Positions 43,245 through 51,628 of a stretch of 64,000 nucleotides of DNA are shown piece after piece. The stretch comes from Micromonospora sediminimaris. Lineage in GTDB: Bacteria; Actinomycetota; Actinomycetes; Mycobacteriales; Micromonosporaceae. Positions within the stretch are counted from its first letter, which is position 1; every line of letters begins with the position of its first letter. The notes under the pieces are model-generated. The model was not told the DNA's origin. It made no database searches and saw only the letters and a list, made by a program, of their open reading frames with translations. Position numbers and translations under genes: made by a program. Location of the stretch: positions 1 through 64,000 of the forward strand of contig FOLJ01000013.1 of the NCBI GenBank assembly GCA_900112325.1, read 5' to 3'.

Positions 43245-43898
43245 AGCACTCAGCGGCACGCCAGCCATCGCCCGTACCTCGCGTGCGAGGTGGGCCTGAT
43301 CGGCGTAGCCCGCATCGATCGCCACCGTCGCGAACGACCGACCGGACCGGGCCAGCGTGAGGGACCGCTGCAACCGCAGAATCCGCTGCAAGGTCTTCGG
43401 CCCGTAACCGAAGGCGGTGTTGCAGCGCCGCTGCAACTGTCGGGAGCTCAGCCCGCACCGCTCGGCGACCGACCCGACAGGCAACCCGGCCTGCGCGGCA
43501 CCGGCCAGAGCAACCATCACCCGGTCGACCCCTTGCCAGCGCCGGCTCGCGGCCTCGGTCAGCGCGGCGGCCGGATCATCGGACTCGGCGATGGCCCGCA
43601 CGACCACCGCCGGCCACACCGCGTCAAGCGGCACACGCCGATCGACCAACTCGGAGGCGGGCACGCCCAGCACACCGGGCCCGGTGCCCGCGCCGAACCG
43701 CAGCGCAACGTACCGACTACCAGGCACAACAGACTCGACCTGGGCGGTCGTGTCCGGCCCGGCGACGAAAACCGTGCCGTCCCACCAGATGATGTCGAGA
43801 CAGCCGTCCGGCACGATGCGCTTGGATCCACCGTCCGGCGGCGTGACACTCCGCCAGGCCACGACGTACGGCAGCGGTGCGGACCATTCCTCGTACAC
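43233..43898 (-). CDS. AraC-family transcriptional regulator
   Basis: The 221-residue regulator has an N-terminal ligand-binding half of the DUF6597 kind (RIVPDGCLDIIWWDG, VALRFGAGTGPGVLGVPASE) and a C-terminal AraC domain: VGSVAERCGLSSRQLQRRCN and FATVAIDAGYADQAHLAREV. The GTG at 43898 with GGAGGG eight bases upstream is the best start; a TTG at 43928 is poorer. Proteins of this kind often sit beside VOC genes and respond to an aromatic or drug-like compound; the convergent VOC gene is a candidate target. Confidence 0.82.
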   Translation of the reverse strand: MYEEWSAPLPYVVAWRSVTPPDGGSKRIVPDGCLDIIWWDGTVFVAGPDTTAQVESVVPGSRYVALRFGAGTGPGVLGVPASELVDRRVPLDAVWPAVVVRAIAESDDPAAALTEAASRRWQGVDRVMVALAGAAQAGLPVGSVAERCGLSSRQLQRRCNTAFGYGPKTLQRILRLQRSLTLARSGRSFATVAIDAGYADQAHLAREVRAMAGVPLSALLR

Positions 43899-43954
43899 GC
43901 CCTCAACCCTCCCACCCGGGCACGACAACTCACGAGGATGCCCGATCGAGCGAC

Positions 43955-44032
43955 ATGCTTCTGTGCGGGTTGCCGTGGCGCTTCAGGGTCTTTGCCGACC
44001 CGGCCGGCCACCCGTTCTGCCTCATCCGGTAG
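43955..44032 (+). pseudogene. C-terminal relic of a VOC gene
   Basis: The 25-codon frame ends WRFRVFADPAGHPFCLIR before TAG. This is the usual last strand of VOC proteins (xFxDPAGHPFCL). No upstream part of the gene can be found in this frame, so it is a leftover from a deletion between the AraC-type and TioE-type genes. Confidence 0.6.
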
Positions 44033-44045
44033 CCCGCCGCCAGGG

Positions 44046-44807
44046 TTACGGTATGGGCGGGCGTTCCGGCGGGGTCAATGCCGTACGGCGGACCCGGGTG
44101 TCCGCGTCGAGGTATTCGGCGAGCCGGGCGGCCCCGGTGAGCATGGCCTGGCCGCGGGCGGTGAGTTGTTCCCGCCACTGACGCAGTGACGCGGCGAGCG
44201 GTTCGGTGCCACCGGCTTCGCGCACCCGACGCAGCACTCCGGCGATGTGGTCGAGCCGGTACCCGCCGCGACGCAGCAGGTGAGCGAGTTCGGCGTCGCG
44301 GACATCGTCCGGTGAGTAGTCGCGGTAGCCGGTGGCCGGGTCACGCGCCGGCTGCAGAATCCCGGCCCGCTCCCACTTGCGCAGGGTTGCGGGTCGTACG
44401 CCGAGACGGTGGGCCAGCATGCTGATCGGCACTGCTTTCCGGCCCTGTGGTTGCCGCGGTGAACCGGTGAGGACGGCGACCGCCGTCTCCACCGCGTCCA
44501 ACGTGTCCCTGTCGCGCTGAAGCAGGACGTGGCTGTGGTCGATCGTACGCAGCGCGGCGTCGATGTCGCCCCGGTTGACGGCACGCATGATGTCACCGCT
44601 GGCCGGGTAGCCGTGGCCCACGATCAGCCCGAGATAGGCGCTCAGCGCCTTTGCGTGCACCTCGGTGAACCGGCGGTAGCCGGTCGGGCTGCGCTGGGCC
44701 GGCGGCAGCACGCCATCCCGCTCGTAGTTGCGCACGGCCTGCGCGGAAAGGCCGTGACGGCGCGCGAGATCGACTGGTCGGCGTACCCCTGGGTTGGAGG
44801 GTTTCAT
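44046..44807 (-). CDS. TioE-type regulator with two MerR DNA-binding domains
   Basis: The 253-residue protein carries two MerR helix-turn-helix units in one chain: residues ~10-75 (VDLARRHGLSAQAVRNYERD and GVLPPAQRSPTGYRRF) and ~125-195 (MLAHRLGVRPATLRKWERAG, then PATGYRDYSPDDVRDAEL). Most MerR proteins have one and dimerise; the tandem form matches the TioE group named from thiocoraline clusters. A GAGGTGACC site precedes the ATG. It is divergent from the erythromycin-esterase-like gene with 63 bases between starts and is its likely regulator. Confidence 0.85.
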   Translation of the reverse strand: MKPSNPGVRRPVDLARRHGLSAQAVRNYERDGVLPPAQRSPTGYRRFTEVHAKALSAYLGLIVGHGYPASGDIMRAVNRGDIDAALRTIDHSHVLLQRDRDTLDAVETAVAVLTGSPRQPQGRKAVPISMLAHRLGVRPATLRKWERAGILQPARDPATGYRDYSPDDVRDAELAHLLRRGGYRLDHIAGVLRRVREAGGTEPLAASLRQWREQLTARGQAMLTGAARLAEYLDADTRVRRTALTPPERPPIP

Positions 44808-44857
44808 GGCGGTCACCTCGCTCCGTCGCTGGAAAGTCTCAACCGGTAGTTCAACGA

Positions 44858-44870
44858 TACGGTCGATGCA
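44858..44870 (+). promoter_or_regulatory. Leaderless -10 box of the esterase-like gene
   Basis: TACGGT and seven bases precede ATG 44871. The spacer region upstream, TTCAA/TTGAA-rich, lies between the divergent genes where the TioE-type protein would bind. Confidence 0.45.
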
Positions 44871-46460
44871 ATGACGTCCCTTCTTGACCTGCTTGCCGTA
44901 CCACCGGCGCTGCTCGCGCTCGGTGAGCCGACGCACGGCGAGTCCGCCTTCCTTCAGATCCGCAACGAGACCTTCATGTCGCTGGCCGTGCAGGGCTACC
45001 GGTCGATCGCGCTGGAGAGCGACCGGGCGGCGGGGCTGATCGCCAACGAGTTCGTCCAGGGCTCCACCGCCGTCACGCTCGACCGTGCGCTCACCGAAGG
45101 GTTCAGCCACGGGTTCGGCGGTGCCCCGGCCAACCGCGATCTGCTGCTGCGGATGCGCGAGTGGAACGCCGGGCGACCGTCCTCCGAACGCCTGACGTTT
45201 CACGGCTTCGACGCCCCGCTGGAGATCGAGGGTGCCCCGAGTCCCCGGCCCTACCTCATCCGGACCTGCGAATTCCTCGGCCTCGATCGATCGACGGAGA
45301 TCGACGACCTGATCGGGGACGAGGCGCGGTGGAGCGACACCGCAGCGATCTGGGAACCCGGTAGGTCGATCGGGCGCTCGGCCGACGCCCAGCGCCTGCG
45401 GGTGATCGCCGACGAGCTGCTGATCGAGCTGTACCTGAACGCACCCCGACTGGCCGAGGGCTGGCCGGCAGCGTTCGTGCAGGCCATGTCCGCTGTCGCG
45501 GTGCTGCGCTACCACGCGGCGGCCGCCGCGCCGCTGGAGCGGGAGGAACGCTTCGCCCGCCTGGCCGGGGTCCGAGACGCGCTGATGGCGGAGAACCTGC
45601 TTCAGATCCGATCGGCCGAGGCACACCGTGGACCCACGCTGGTCTTCGCGCACAACACACACCTCCAGCGCCAATCGAGCACGATGACCATGGCCGGAAA
45701 GGACGTCTCGTGGGCCGGCGCCGGTGCCATTGTCGCGTCGCTGCTGAATGACCGGTACGCGGTGATCGTCGGTAGTCTCGGCGCGAGCCCCGCGCTCGGC
45801 ATCGGGGCGCCGGCCCGGTCGACCTACGAAGGCAGACTTCAGCGGGGAAGCATGCTTCCGCGGTACGTCCGCGCGGCCGAGATACCAGCGGCCGAGCGGA
45901 GAACGCACGATCACCGCTACTTCCCGCTCGATCAGGCCACCATCGACCACGCCGACGCGGTGCTGCACATCCCGACCGGCGTCGACGCGGCCATGCTCGC
46001 CGACCGGATTCTCGCACTACCCGGCGTCGAGCAGATCGTGACGAACGAGGAGAACGGATCACCCGAGGGTGCCAGCGGCGAACGGTTCTTCTACGTCGGC
46101 CCCGACCGCCGCCAGCCGTTCGCCACCATCGTCGACCACGACGTGCCCGGCTTCGACGACGCCTCCCAGCTCGACCGTCCCGGCGTCTTCCGCCTCAACC
46201 TCGACCTGGGCCGAGCCGAGTTCGAGAGGCTGTTCGGCTTCCCACCCAAGGCGTTCGAGGAGCACCGGCAGGAGTTCGACTTCGCCCGGCTGGACACTGT
46301 CGTACCGCACCCGGGCTACGCGCTGTACGGCTTCGGCAGCATCGTCATGCCCGGCCCGCACCTGCTGCCCGAGATCGACCGACTCCTCGCCATCGCTCAC
46401 GGCCGAGCCGTCGACCGCCACGAACGCGCCGCACGTCGGGCGGCTGACCAGCCGGACTGA
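44871..46460 (+). CDS. Erythromycin-esterase-like protein fused to DUF6194
   Basis: The 529-residue protein joins two parts. Residues ~1-365 form an EreA/EreB-type domain with the active-site elements LALGEPTHGESAF (Glu, His), FHGFDAPLE and LVFAHNTHLQR. Residues ~375-525 match the DUF6194 family: LALPGVEQIV, FFYVGPDRRQPFATIVDHD, QLDRPGVFRLNLDLGRAEFE, and LDTVVPHPGYALYGFGSI. Ere enzymes open macrolide lactones; many relatives have other or no known substrates. The C-terminal domain has no known function, and the fusion is unusual. The start has no SD but a TACGGT box. It is controlled, most likely, by the divergent TioE-type protein. Confidence 0.82.
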   Translation: MTSLLDLLAVPPALLALGEPTHGESAFLQIRNETFMSLAVQGYRSIALESDRAAGLIANEFVQGSTAVTLDRALTEGFSHGFGGAPANRDLLLRMREWNAGRPSSERLTFHGFDAPLEIEGAPSPRPYLIRTCEFLGLDRSTEIDDLIGDEARWSDTAAIWEPGRSIGRSADAQRLRVIADELLIELYLNAPRLAEGWPAAFVQAMSAVAVLRYHAAAAAPLEREERFARLAGVRDALMAENLLQIRSAEAHRGPTLVFAHNTHLQRQSSTMTMAGKDVSWAGAGAIVASLLNDRYAVIVGSLGASPALGIGAPARSTYEGRLQRGSMLPRYVRAAEIPAAERRTHDHRYFPLDQATIDHADAVLHIPTGVDAAMLADRILALPGVEQIVTNEENGSPEGASGERFFYVGPDRRQPFATIVDHDVPGFDDASQLDRPGVFRLNLDLGRAEFERLFGFPPKAFEEHRQEFDFARLDTVVPHPGYALYGFGSIVMPGPHLLPEIDRLLAIAHGRAVDRHERAARRAADQPD

Positions 46461-46462
46461 GC

Positions 46463-46540
46463 CCCGACGATCCGGGCCAGGGTGCCGTTTTCCAATGCCG
46501 TCCACAGGCTGCCGTCGGGTCCGAGGGTGATGGGCCCGGA
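46463..46540 (-). pseudogene. Fragment of a streptogramin-lyase-like gene
   Basis: Twenty-six codons on the minus strand read SGPITLGPDGSLWTALENG then TLARIVG, the blade repeat of virginiamycin-B-lyase (Vgb) beta-propellers. The frame has no start and runs antisense into the esterase gene. It fills most of the gap between two convergent genes and is best seen as the remnant of a deleted lyase-like gene. Confidence 0.45.
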
Positions 46541-46556
46541 CGCCGGGCGTTGCTCC

Positions 46557-47303
46557 TCACATCCGCGATCTGAGTACGTCGAACTCGCAGCCGGGCGCGG
46601 ACGGGTCGAAGCCGTGTTCGATCAGCCAGCGGGAAGCCAGCAGGCTGCGCAGCGACCACCAGGCGCGAATCACATCCCGGTCGACGTCGGTGCCGTAACC
46701 GGTCAGGAGATCATCGAGGCGTTCCTCGTGCCCGAGGGTAAGCACGGCCAGGTCGTACAGCGCATCGCCGGGCGCCGCCTCGGACCAGTCGATCACGCCG
46801 GTGACCTGGTCGCCGTCGGTGAAGATGTGGGTGATCTGCAGGTCGCCGTGCATGAACACCGGCGTCCACGGCCGAAGCGCGGCCTCGGCTATCTCGCGGT
46901 TGCGGTCGACCAGGTCGGCTGGCAGGACGCCACTGTCGACGAGCCAGGCGCATTCGCGTTCGAGTTCCGCGTCCAGCCCGACGAGCTTCCTGCCGGCCCA
47001 CGGCGGTGGTGGCGCCTCGTGCAGCGTCCGGATCACCGCGCCCGCCGCGGCCCACGCCGCCGGTGACGCGGGCGACGGCTCGCCGAGGCGGCCGAGCGCC
47101 TGGCCGGGGAGAGCAGTGATCGCGAGGACGGGCGGCTTGCGCCACAGGACCTCGGGAGTCGGCACGGGCGCCAGCCGCATCGCCTCGACCTCGACATCGA
47201 TACGCGCCTGATCACTGTCCACCTTCAGGAACACATCGCCGACGCGCAGGGTCGCACGCTCATCATGGGCGACGACGACCGTGACCTCTTCCACGCCGGC
47301 CAT
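46557..47303 (-). CDS. Aminoglycoside-phosphotransferase-family kinase
   Basis: A 248-residue kinase-like protein with the phosphotransferase loop FMHGDLQITHIF and metal motif GVIDWSEAAPGDALYDLAVL. The nucleotide lysine lies in VGDVFLKVDSD. The family phosphorylates aminoglycosides, macrolides, choline or homoserine; the target here is unknown. The ATG at 47303 lacks a clear SD; a GTG at 47294 is possible. It faces the erythromycin-esterase-like gene and is divergent from a Xre-type regulator 228 bases away. Confidence 0.78.
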   Translation of the reverse strand: MAGVEEVTVVVAHDERATLRVGDVFLKVDSDQARIDVEVEAMRLAPVPTPEVLWRKPPVLAITALPGQALGRLGEPSPASPAAWAAAGAVIRTLHEAPPPPWAGRKLVGLDAELERECAWLVDSGVLPADLVDRNREIAEAALRPWTPVFMHGDLQITHIFTDGDQVTGVIDWSEAAPGDALYDLAVLTLGHEERLDDLLTGYGTDVDRDVIRAWWSLRSLLASRWLIEHGFDPSAPGCEFDVLRSRM

Positions 47304-47531
47304 TATCGAGGGCCGATCAACGACGCCGCTGCGGTCATCGCTGCCGGTGCCATCCACGGCGTGATCGGGTCGGCCATGGGCTGGCCCACTGGGCTGCTCG
47401 GCAGCGCCCCCGGCCTGCCCGCCAGGAAACAGCGAGCAGCCCCCTCCGCAGGCAGAGGGGGATCGGCGATCCGTGGCTGCCCCGGTCACCTGGCCGGTAG
47501 GAAGGAGGCAGGACCGAGACAGGGAGCGCAC

Positions 47532-48404
47532 ATGACGATCGACCGGGCCGGCCTGGCCGACTTTCTCCGGCGCCGCCGGGAGTCGCTGCAGCCCGAGGAC
47601 GTCGGCCTCCCGCGCGGACCGCGCCGCCGGACCAGCGGCCTGCGGCGCGAGGAGGCGGCCCTGCTCTGCCACATGTCGACCGATTACTACTCCCGGCTGG
47701 AACGCGAACGCGGGCCACACCCGTCCGAGCAGATGATCGCCTCGATCGCGCAGGGCCTGCACCTGTCGCTCGACGAGCGCGACCACCTGTTCCGGCTGGC
47801 CGGGCACCGTCCTCCGCCGCGCGGCGCCACCAGCGACCACATCAGTCCTGGCCTGCTACGGGTACTCGACCGTCTCGACGACACCCCGGCCGAGATCGTC
47901 AGCGAACTCGGAGAGACGCTCCGGCAGAACGCGCTCGGCGTCGCCCTCACCGGCGACACCACCGGCTACACCGGTCCCGCCCGCAGCATCGTCTACCGCT
48001 GGTTCACCGACCCGGCCACCCGCCGGCGGTACGCGCCCGAGGACCACGGCTTCCTGTCCCGCATGTTCACCTCAGGCGCCCGGGAGATCGCGACACTGCG
48101 CGGCCCCGGCTCCCGGGCGGCGCAGCTCACCGAGCTGCTCCTTGAGCGCAGCGACGAGTTCCGCAAGCTGTGGGAGCAGCACGAGGTCGGCCTGCGCCCG
48201 GACGATGGCAAGAACTTCGTGCACCCCGAACTCGGTCTGCTGGAGCTGAACTGCCAGACACTCGTCGACCCGGGACAGTCCCACTACCTGCACATCTTTA
48301 CCGCAGTGCCGGGCAGCGAGAGCTACGAGAAGCTCCAGTTGCTCGCCGTGCTCGGCGGCGACGCTCATCGTGGGATCGCCGATCCGTGGCTCCGAAGGCC
48401 CTGA
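47532..48404 (+). CDS. Xre/MmyB-family transcriptional regulator
   Basis: The 290-residue regulator has an N-terminal Xre-type HTH (LADFLRRRRESLQPEDVGLP, REEAALLCHMSTDYYSRLER, about residues 8-75) and a C-terminal PAS-like MmyB domain (GYTGPARSIVYRWFTDPATR, NFVHPELGLLELNCQTL). MmyB proteins control methylenomycin production in Streptomyces and are generally paired with short-chain dehydrogenase genes; here one follows 76 bases downstream. CAGGGA at 47519-47524 precedes the ATG. Confidence 0.88.
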   Translation: MTIDRAGLADFLRRRRESLQPEDVGLPRGPRRRTSGLRREEAALLCHMSTDYYSRLERERGPHPSEQMIASIAQGLHLSLDERDHLFRLAGHRPPPRGATSDHISPGLLRVLDRLDDTPAEIVSELGETLRQNALGVALTGDTTGYTGPARSIVYRWFTDPATRRRYAPEDHGFLSRMFTSGAREIATLRGPGSRAAQLTELLLERSDEFRKLWEQHEVGLRPDDGKNFVHPELGLLELNCQTLVDPGQSHYLHIFTAVPGSESYEKLQLLAVLGGDAHRGIADPWLRRP

Positions 48405-48426
48405 ATCCGCCGTCGGCGGGCACCGA

Positions 48427-48455
48427 CGATCGAATCGCATCCGCAGATTCGATCG
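48427..48455. promoter_or_regulatory. Inverted repeat between the MmyB-type and SDR genes
   Basis: CGATCGAATC (48427-48436) and GATTCGATCG (48446-48455) are perfect inverted repeats around a 9-base spacer, 25 bases before the SDR start. It may be the operator of the adjacent regulator, or an attenuator. Confidence 0.5.
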
Positions 48456-48480
48456 GATCGCCGACACGAGGAGACCGACA

Positions 48481-49422
48481 ATGGCCCGCCACTTCGACCT
48501 CACCATCCCCGACCTGTCCGGCAAGGTCGCCGTCGTCACCGGCGCGAGCGACGGCATCGGCTTCGTCATCGCCGGCCGCCTCGCCCGGGCCGGCGCACAG
48601 GTGATCATGCCGGTCCGCAACCCGGCGAAGGGGCAACAGGCCGCCGACCGCATCCGCAGCCGCGTCCCCGGGGCCACAATCAGCACCAGCGCGCTCGACC
48701 TGTCATCGCTGGACTCGGTGGCCGCCCTGACCAGCCAACTCGTCGACGAGGGCCGCCCGGTCAACATCCTCATCAACAACGCCGGTGTGATGAACCCGCC
48801 CACCCGCCAACTCACCAAGGACGGCTTCGAACTGCAGTTCGGCACGAATCATCTCGGTCACTTCGCGCTCACCCAGGGACTGCTGCCGCTGCTGCGGCAG
48901 GGGCGGGCCCGGGTCACCCACCAGACCAGCGTCGCCGCCCGCAGCGGAGCGATCAACTGGGACGACATCAACTGGGAACGCGGCTACGAAACGATGAAGG
49001 CGTACGCCCAGTCCAAGATCGCCATCGGCCTGTTCGCCCGGGAGCTGCAGAATCGCAGCGCGGCGGCCGGATGGGGCATCACCAGCAACCTCTCTCACCC
49101 GGGGGTGTCGCCGACCAATCTGCTCGCCGCGCAACCCGGCATGGGCCGCGCGAAGGACACCACCTCGGTCCGCATGATCCGTCTGATGTCCCGCCTCGGC
49201 GTGGCCGGCACGGTCTCCTCGGCGGCACTGCCGGCGCTGCTGGCCGCGACCGGCCCCGACTCCCACGGCGGACAGTTCTTCGGCCCCAAGGGTTTCGGCG
49301 ACGTCGGCGGCGCGCCCGCGCAGCGCGAGCTGTGGGCTCCGCTGCGCAGCGACGACGACGCCCGCCGACTCTGGGAGGTCTCCGAGCGGCTGATCGGGAC
49401 TGCGATTCCCCGCCTGAGCTGA
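48481..49422 (+). CDS. Short-chain dehydrogenase/reductase
   Basis: A 313-residue classical-type SDR: cofactor loop VVTGASDGIGFVIAGRLARA, NNAGVMNPP, catalytic serine near HQTSVAARSG and the YAQSK (YxxxK) pair. An arginine after the first strand (MPVRNPAKG) favours NADP(H). The chain is longer than core SDRs, similar to retinol-dehydrogenase/WW-oxidoreductase-like members. GAGGAGACC precedes the ATG. It probably forms a unit with the MmyB-type regulator upstream. The substrate is unknown. Confidence 0.88.
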   Translation: MARHFDLTIPDLSGKVAVVTGASDGIGFVIAGRLARAGAQVIMPVRNPAKGQQAADRIRSRVPGATISTSALDLSSLDSVAALTSQLVDEGRPVNILINNAGVMNPPTRQLTKDGFELQFGTNHLGHFALTQGLLPLLRQGRARVTHQTSVAARSGAINWDDINWERGYETMKAYAQSKIAIGLFARELQNRSAAAGWGITSNLSHPGVSPTNLLAAQPGMGRAKDTTSVRMIRLMSRLGVAGTVSSAALPALLAATGPDSHGGQFFGPKGFGDVGGAPAQRELWAPLRSDDDARRLWEVSERLIGTAIPRLS

Positions 49423-49469
49423 CTTCCGGCCGATGATGGCTGGGCGACGCCATAGCCTGTCAGCTCATC

Positions 49470-49514
49470 GTGACCGGGGCCGACGCCCGTAGCAGGGGTG
49501 TCGGCCCCGGTCAC
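49470..49514. terminator. Bidirectional terminator hairpin
   Basis: A 19-bp stem with one G-U pair (49470-49488 with 49496-49514) and a 7-base loop lies between the convergent SDR and lactonase-like genes. Confidence 0.8.
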
Positions 49515-49556
49515 CCACAGGTCGTGGGAGAAGCACAGGTCCAGCCGGGAGACCGT

Positions 49557-50594
49557 TCAGGACAGCCGGTCGTCGGACGTCGTCCGTCCCCCGGATACGG
49601 GAGGCCAGGCAAGTCCCGCACCGAGCCGCACCACCGTGTACGGCAGGACTGGATTCTCCGCACCGTACTGGAAGTTGACCACCAGGAGGTCGCGACCGTC
49701 GAACGCCGCCGTCGACGGGCCGTGCAGCGCGGGGTCGGTCAGTCGCCCGAGCAGCCTTGCCTGGTCAGCGCGGCGATTGAGCCGCAGCACGTTGACGGTG
49801 TTGCCGTTCCCGTCGATGTTGCTGACCACGTAGAGCGTGCGGCCGCGTACGAGCAGGCCGTCGCCGTGCACCGTGGCGCCGCCCAGATCGATCGCCCGGA
49901 CCGTACGCCGCCGCAGGTCGATGCGGTGCAGCGCGCCGTCGTTGTAGTCGGCGACGATGAGGTGGCGTTGGTCGTGGGTGGCCACCAGGCCGTTGAGGTT
50001 GAACCCGGCGTTCCACTCGATGCTGGTGCCGCGCAGGTCGAGGAAGGTGGGTAGCGGCCTGGTGGTGCCCGTGCCACCGCGCAGGTCCGCCGCAGGAATC
50101 CGGTAGAGGGTCGGCTGGAACGAGTCGGTGACGTAGACGTCGCCGTTGGCGGTCAGCGCTACGTCGTTCAGCATGGAATTCGGTGCGGCAGTGGCAAAGC
50201 GGTGCAGGAGCGCGCCGGTGCGCGTGTCGTACACCCACACGTACCCGGTTCCTCCGCCAGCGACGATGAGCCGGCCGCGATGGTCGACCTTCATCCCGCC
50301 GGCGGTGGTCCGGCCGTCGGCGGCGTTGCCGGGCAGCCACACCGTGGTGCGCGGGGAGCGGACGTCACCGCGGTAGATACGCCCGTCGGTCAGGCTGCTG
50401 ACGTAGAAGTACGGACTCCGGGGGTCGCGGGCGATGCCCTCGGGGTAGGCGTCGTCGCCGGCCAGAACGTAACTGTCCGGTCGCGGGCCGGGGGCACCGA
50501 ACGCCGAGGTCGGCACAGACGCTGACGCCGGCGCAGGTACGGCGCCGAGCGCGCCGAGCACCGGGACGATCAGAATCGCGAGCAGTCGTCGCAT
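49557..50594 (-). CDS. Secreted SMP-30/gluconolactonase-like beta-propeller
   Basis: A ~345-residue exported protein: signal peptide MRRLLAILIVPVLGALGA with likely cleavage after ASA, then repeated propeller blades with YPEGIARDPRSPYFYVSSL, GGMKVDHRGRLIVAGGG, LNDVALTANGDVYVTDSF and HGPSTAAFDGRDLLVVNF. These resemble SMP-30/lactonase and strictosidine-synthase-like folds; hydrolysis of a lactone is possible but unproven. GTG at 50603 is an alternative start. It is divergent from a LysR gene with ~100 bases in between, so that LysR is its likely regulator. Confidence 0.75.
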   Translation of the reverse strand: MRRLLAILIVPVLGALGAVPAPASASVPTSAFGAPGPRPDSYVLAGDDAYPEGIARDPRSPYFYVSSLTDGRIYRGDVRSPRTTVWLPGNAADGRTTAGGMKVDHRGRLIVAGGGTGYVWVYDTRTGALLHRFATAAPNSMLNDVALTANGDVYVTDSFQPTLYRIPAADLRGGTGTTRPLPTFLDLRGTSIEWNAGFNLNGLVATHDQRHLIVADYNDGALHRIDLRRRTVRAIDLGGATVHGDGLLVRGRTLYVVSNIDGNGNTVNVLRLNRRADQARLLGRLTDPALHGPSTAAFDGRDLLVVNFQYGAENPVLPYTVVRLGAGLAWPPVSGGRTTSDDRLS

Positions 50595-50683
50595 GTTTCG
50601 CACGTTTCCTTCCGATCAGGCTTGTCGCATCGAGCGTGGCCCCGGTGATGAGTCACCGACAAGATCCATGAGGTATGGGCGGG

Positions 50684-50695
50684 TACCTTCGCGGT
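50684..50695 (+). promoter_or_regulatory. Leaderless -10 box of the LysR gene
   Basis: TACCTT plus six bases precede ATG 50696; no SD is seen. Confidence 0.5.
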
Positions 50696-51592
50696 ATGTC
50701 GGTGGATCTACGCCTCATGCGGTACGTCGTGGTGGTCGCCGAGGAGGGCAGTTTCGAGCGGGCCGCGCAGCGTCTGCACATGGCGCAGCCACCGCTGAGT
50801 CGACAGATCCGCGACCTGGAGCGGCAGCTCGGCGTACCGCTGTTCACCCGCCGCCCGACCCGCCTGACCGCGGCCGGGACGGCTTTCGTGGCGTCTGCGC
50901 GTCAGGTGCTCAGCGACGCGGACGCGATGGTCCGGGCGACGCGGGCGGCCGGGCAGGGCCGCGCCGGCACGGTGCACATCGGAACGGTCGCCAGCGCCGC
51001 ACACGAGGTGGTGCCGCAACTGCTGGACGCGCTGCGGGCGATGCATCCGGACCTCACCGTTCGCACGGGCGAGGCATGGCCGACCGAACTCGATGCCGGG
51101 TTGCGCGCCGGCCGCTTCGATCTGGTGCTGTCGCGGGGCGCGACTGCTCAGTCGGACCTCGCCCGGCAGACGGTACGACGGGAGCCGCTGGTCGCCGTCG
51201 TCGGTCCCCGGCACCCGCTTGCCGGGCGTCCGACCGTGGCACTGAGCGACCTGCGGATCGGCCCGCTCAACCTGCCGCCCGAACACCTGACGCCCGGCTA
51301 CCGCGCTGCCGTCTTCACCGCCTGCGCCCGCGCGGACGTGCAGTTCGCCGCTCGGGACTGCCAGCAGCTCGGCTGGCGTCGCGTGGGCATCGCCGAAGAC
51401 ACCGGATTCTCGCTGGTACCCCGGTCGCTTGCCGCGCTGCCCACGGTCGACGGCATCGTCCTCACCCTCACCGACGACCTCCCGGCACCAGACCTGGAGC
51501 TGGTGTGGCGACGCGATGCGCTGTCGCCGGCCGCTGCGGTCGTCGTCGACGTGGCTGCTCACCTCGCCCGGCAGCGCGGCTGGGCGGGGTAA
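50696..51592 (+). CDS. LysR-family transcriptional regulator
   Basis: The 298-residue regulator has the LysR winged helix (LRLMRYVVVVAEEGSFERAA, RLHMAQPPLSRQIRDLERQL, residues 5-60) and an effector-binding domain (GTVHIGTVASAAHEVVPQLL onward). It is transcribed divergently from the secreted SMP-30-like gene, the classical arrangement in which LysR proteins control the neighbour and themselves. The effector is unknown; a lactone or aromatic acid would fit the neighbour. Confidence 0.88.
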   Translation: MSVDLRLMRYVVVVAEEGSFERAAQRLHMAQPPLSRQIRDLERQLGVPLFTRRPTRLTAAGTAFVASARQVLSDADAMVRATRAAGQGRAGTVHIGTVASAAHEVVPQLLDALRAMHPDLTVRTGEAWPTELDAGLRAGRFDLVLSRGATAQSDLARQTVRREPLVAVVGPRHPLAGRPTVALSDLRIGPLNLPPEHLTPGYRAAVFTACARADVQFAARDCQQLGWRRVGIAEDTGFSLVPRSLAALPTVDGIVLTLTDDLPAPDLELVWRRDALSPAAAVVVDVAAHLARQRGWAG

Positions 51593-51616
51593 CCGCCCGA
51601 CGCCCCGGCCCGGGTC

Positions 51617-51628
51617 TACAGTGCCACG
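51617..51628 (+). promoter_or_regulatory. Leaderless -10 box of the methyltransferase gene
   Basis: TACAGT plus six bases precede GTG 51629. Confidence 0.5.

Noticed and set aside
47440..47461. Hairpin CCCCCTC/GAGGGGG before the MmyB-type gene
   Set aside because: A 7-bp stem in very GC-rich DNA is expected by chance and is not near a gene end.
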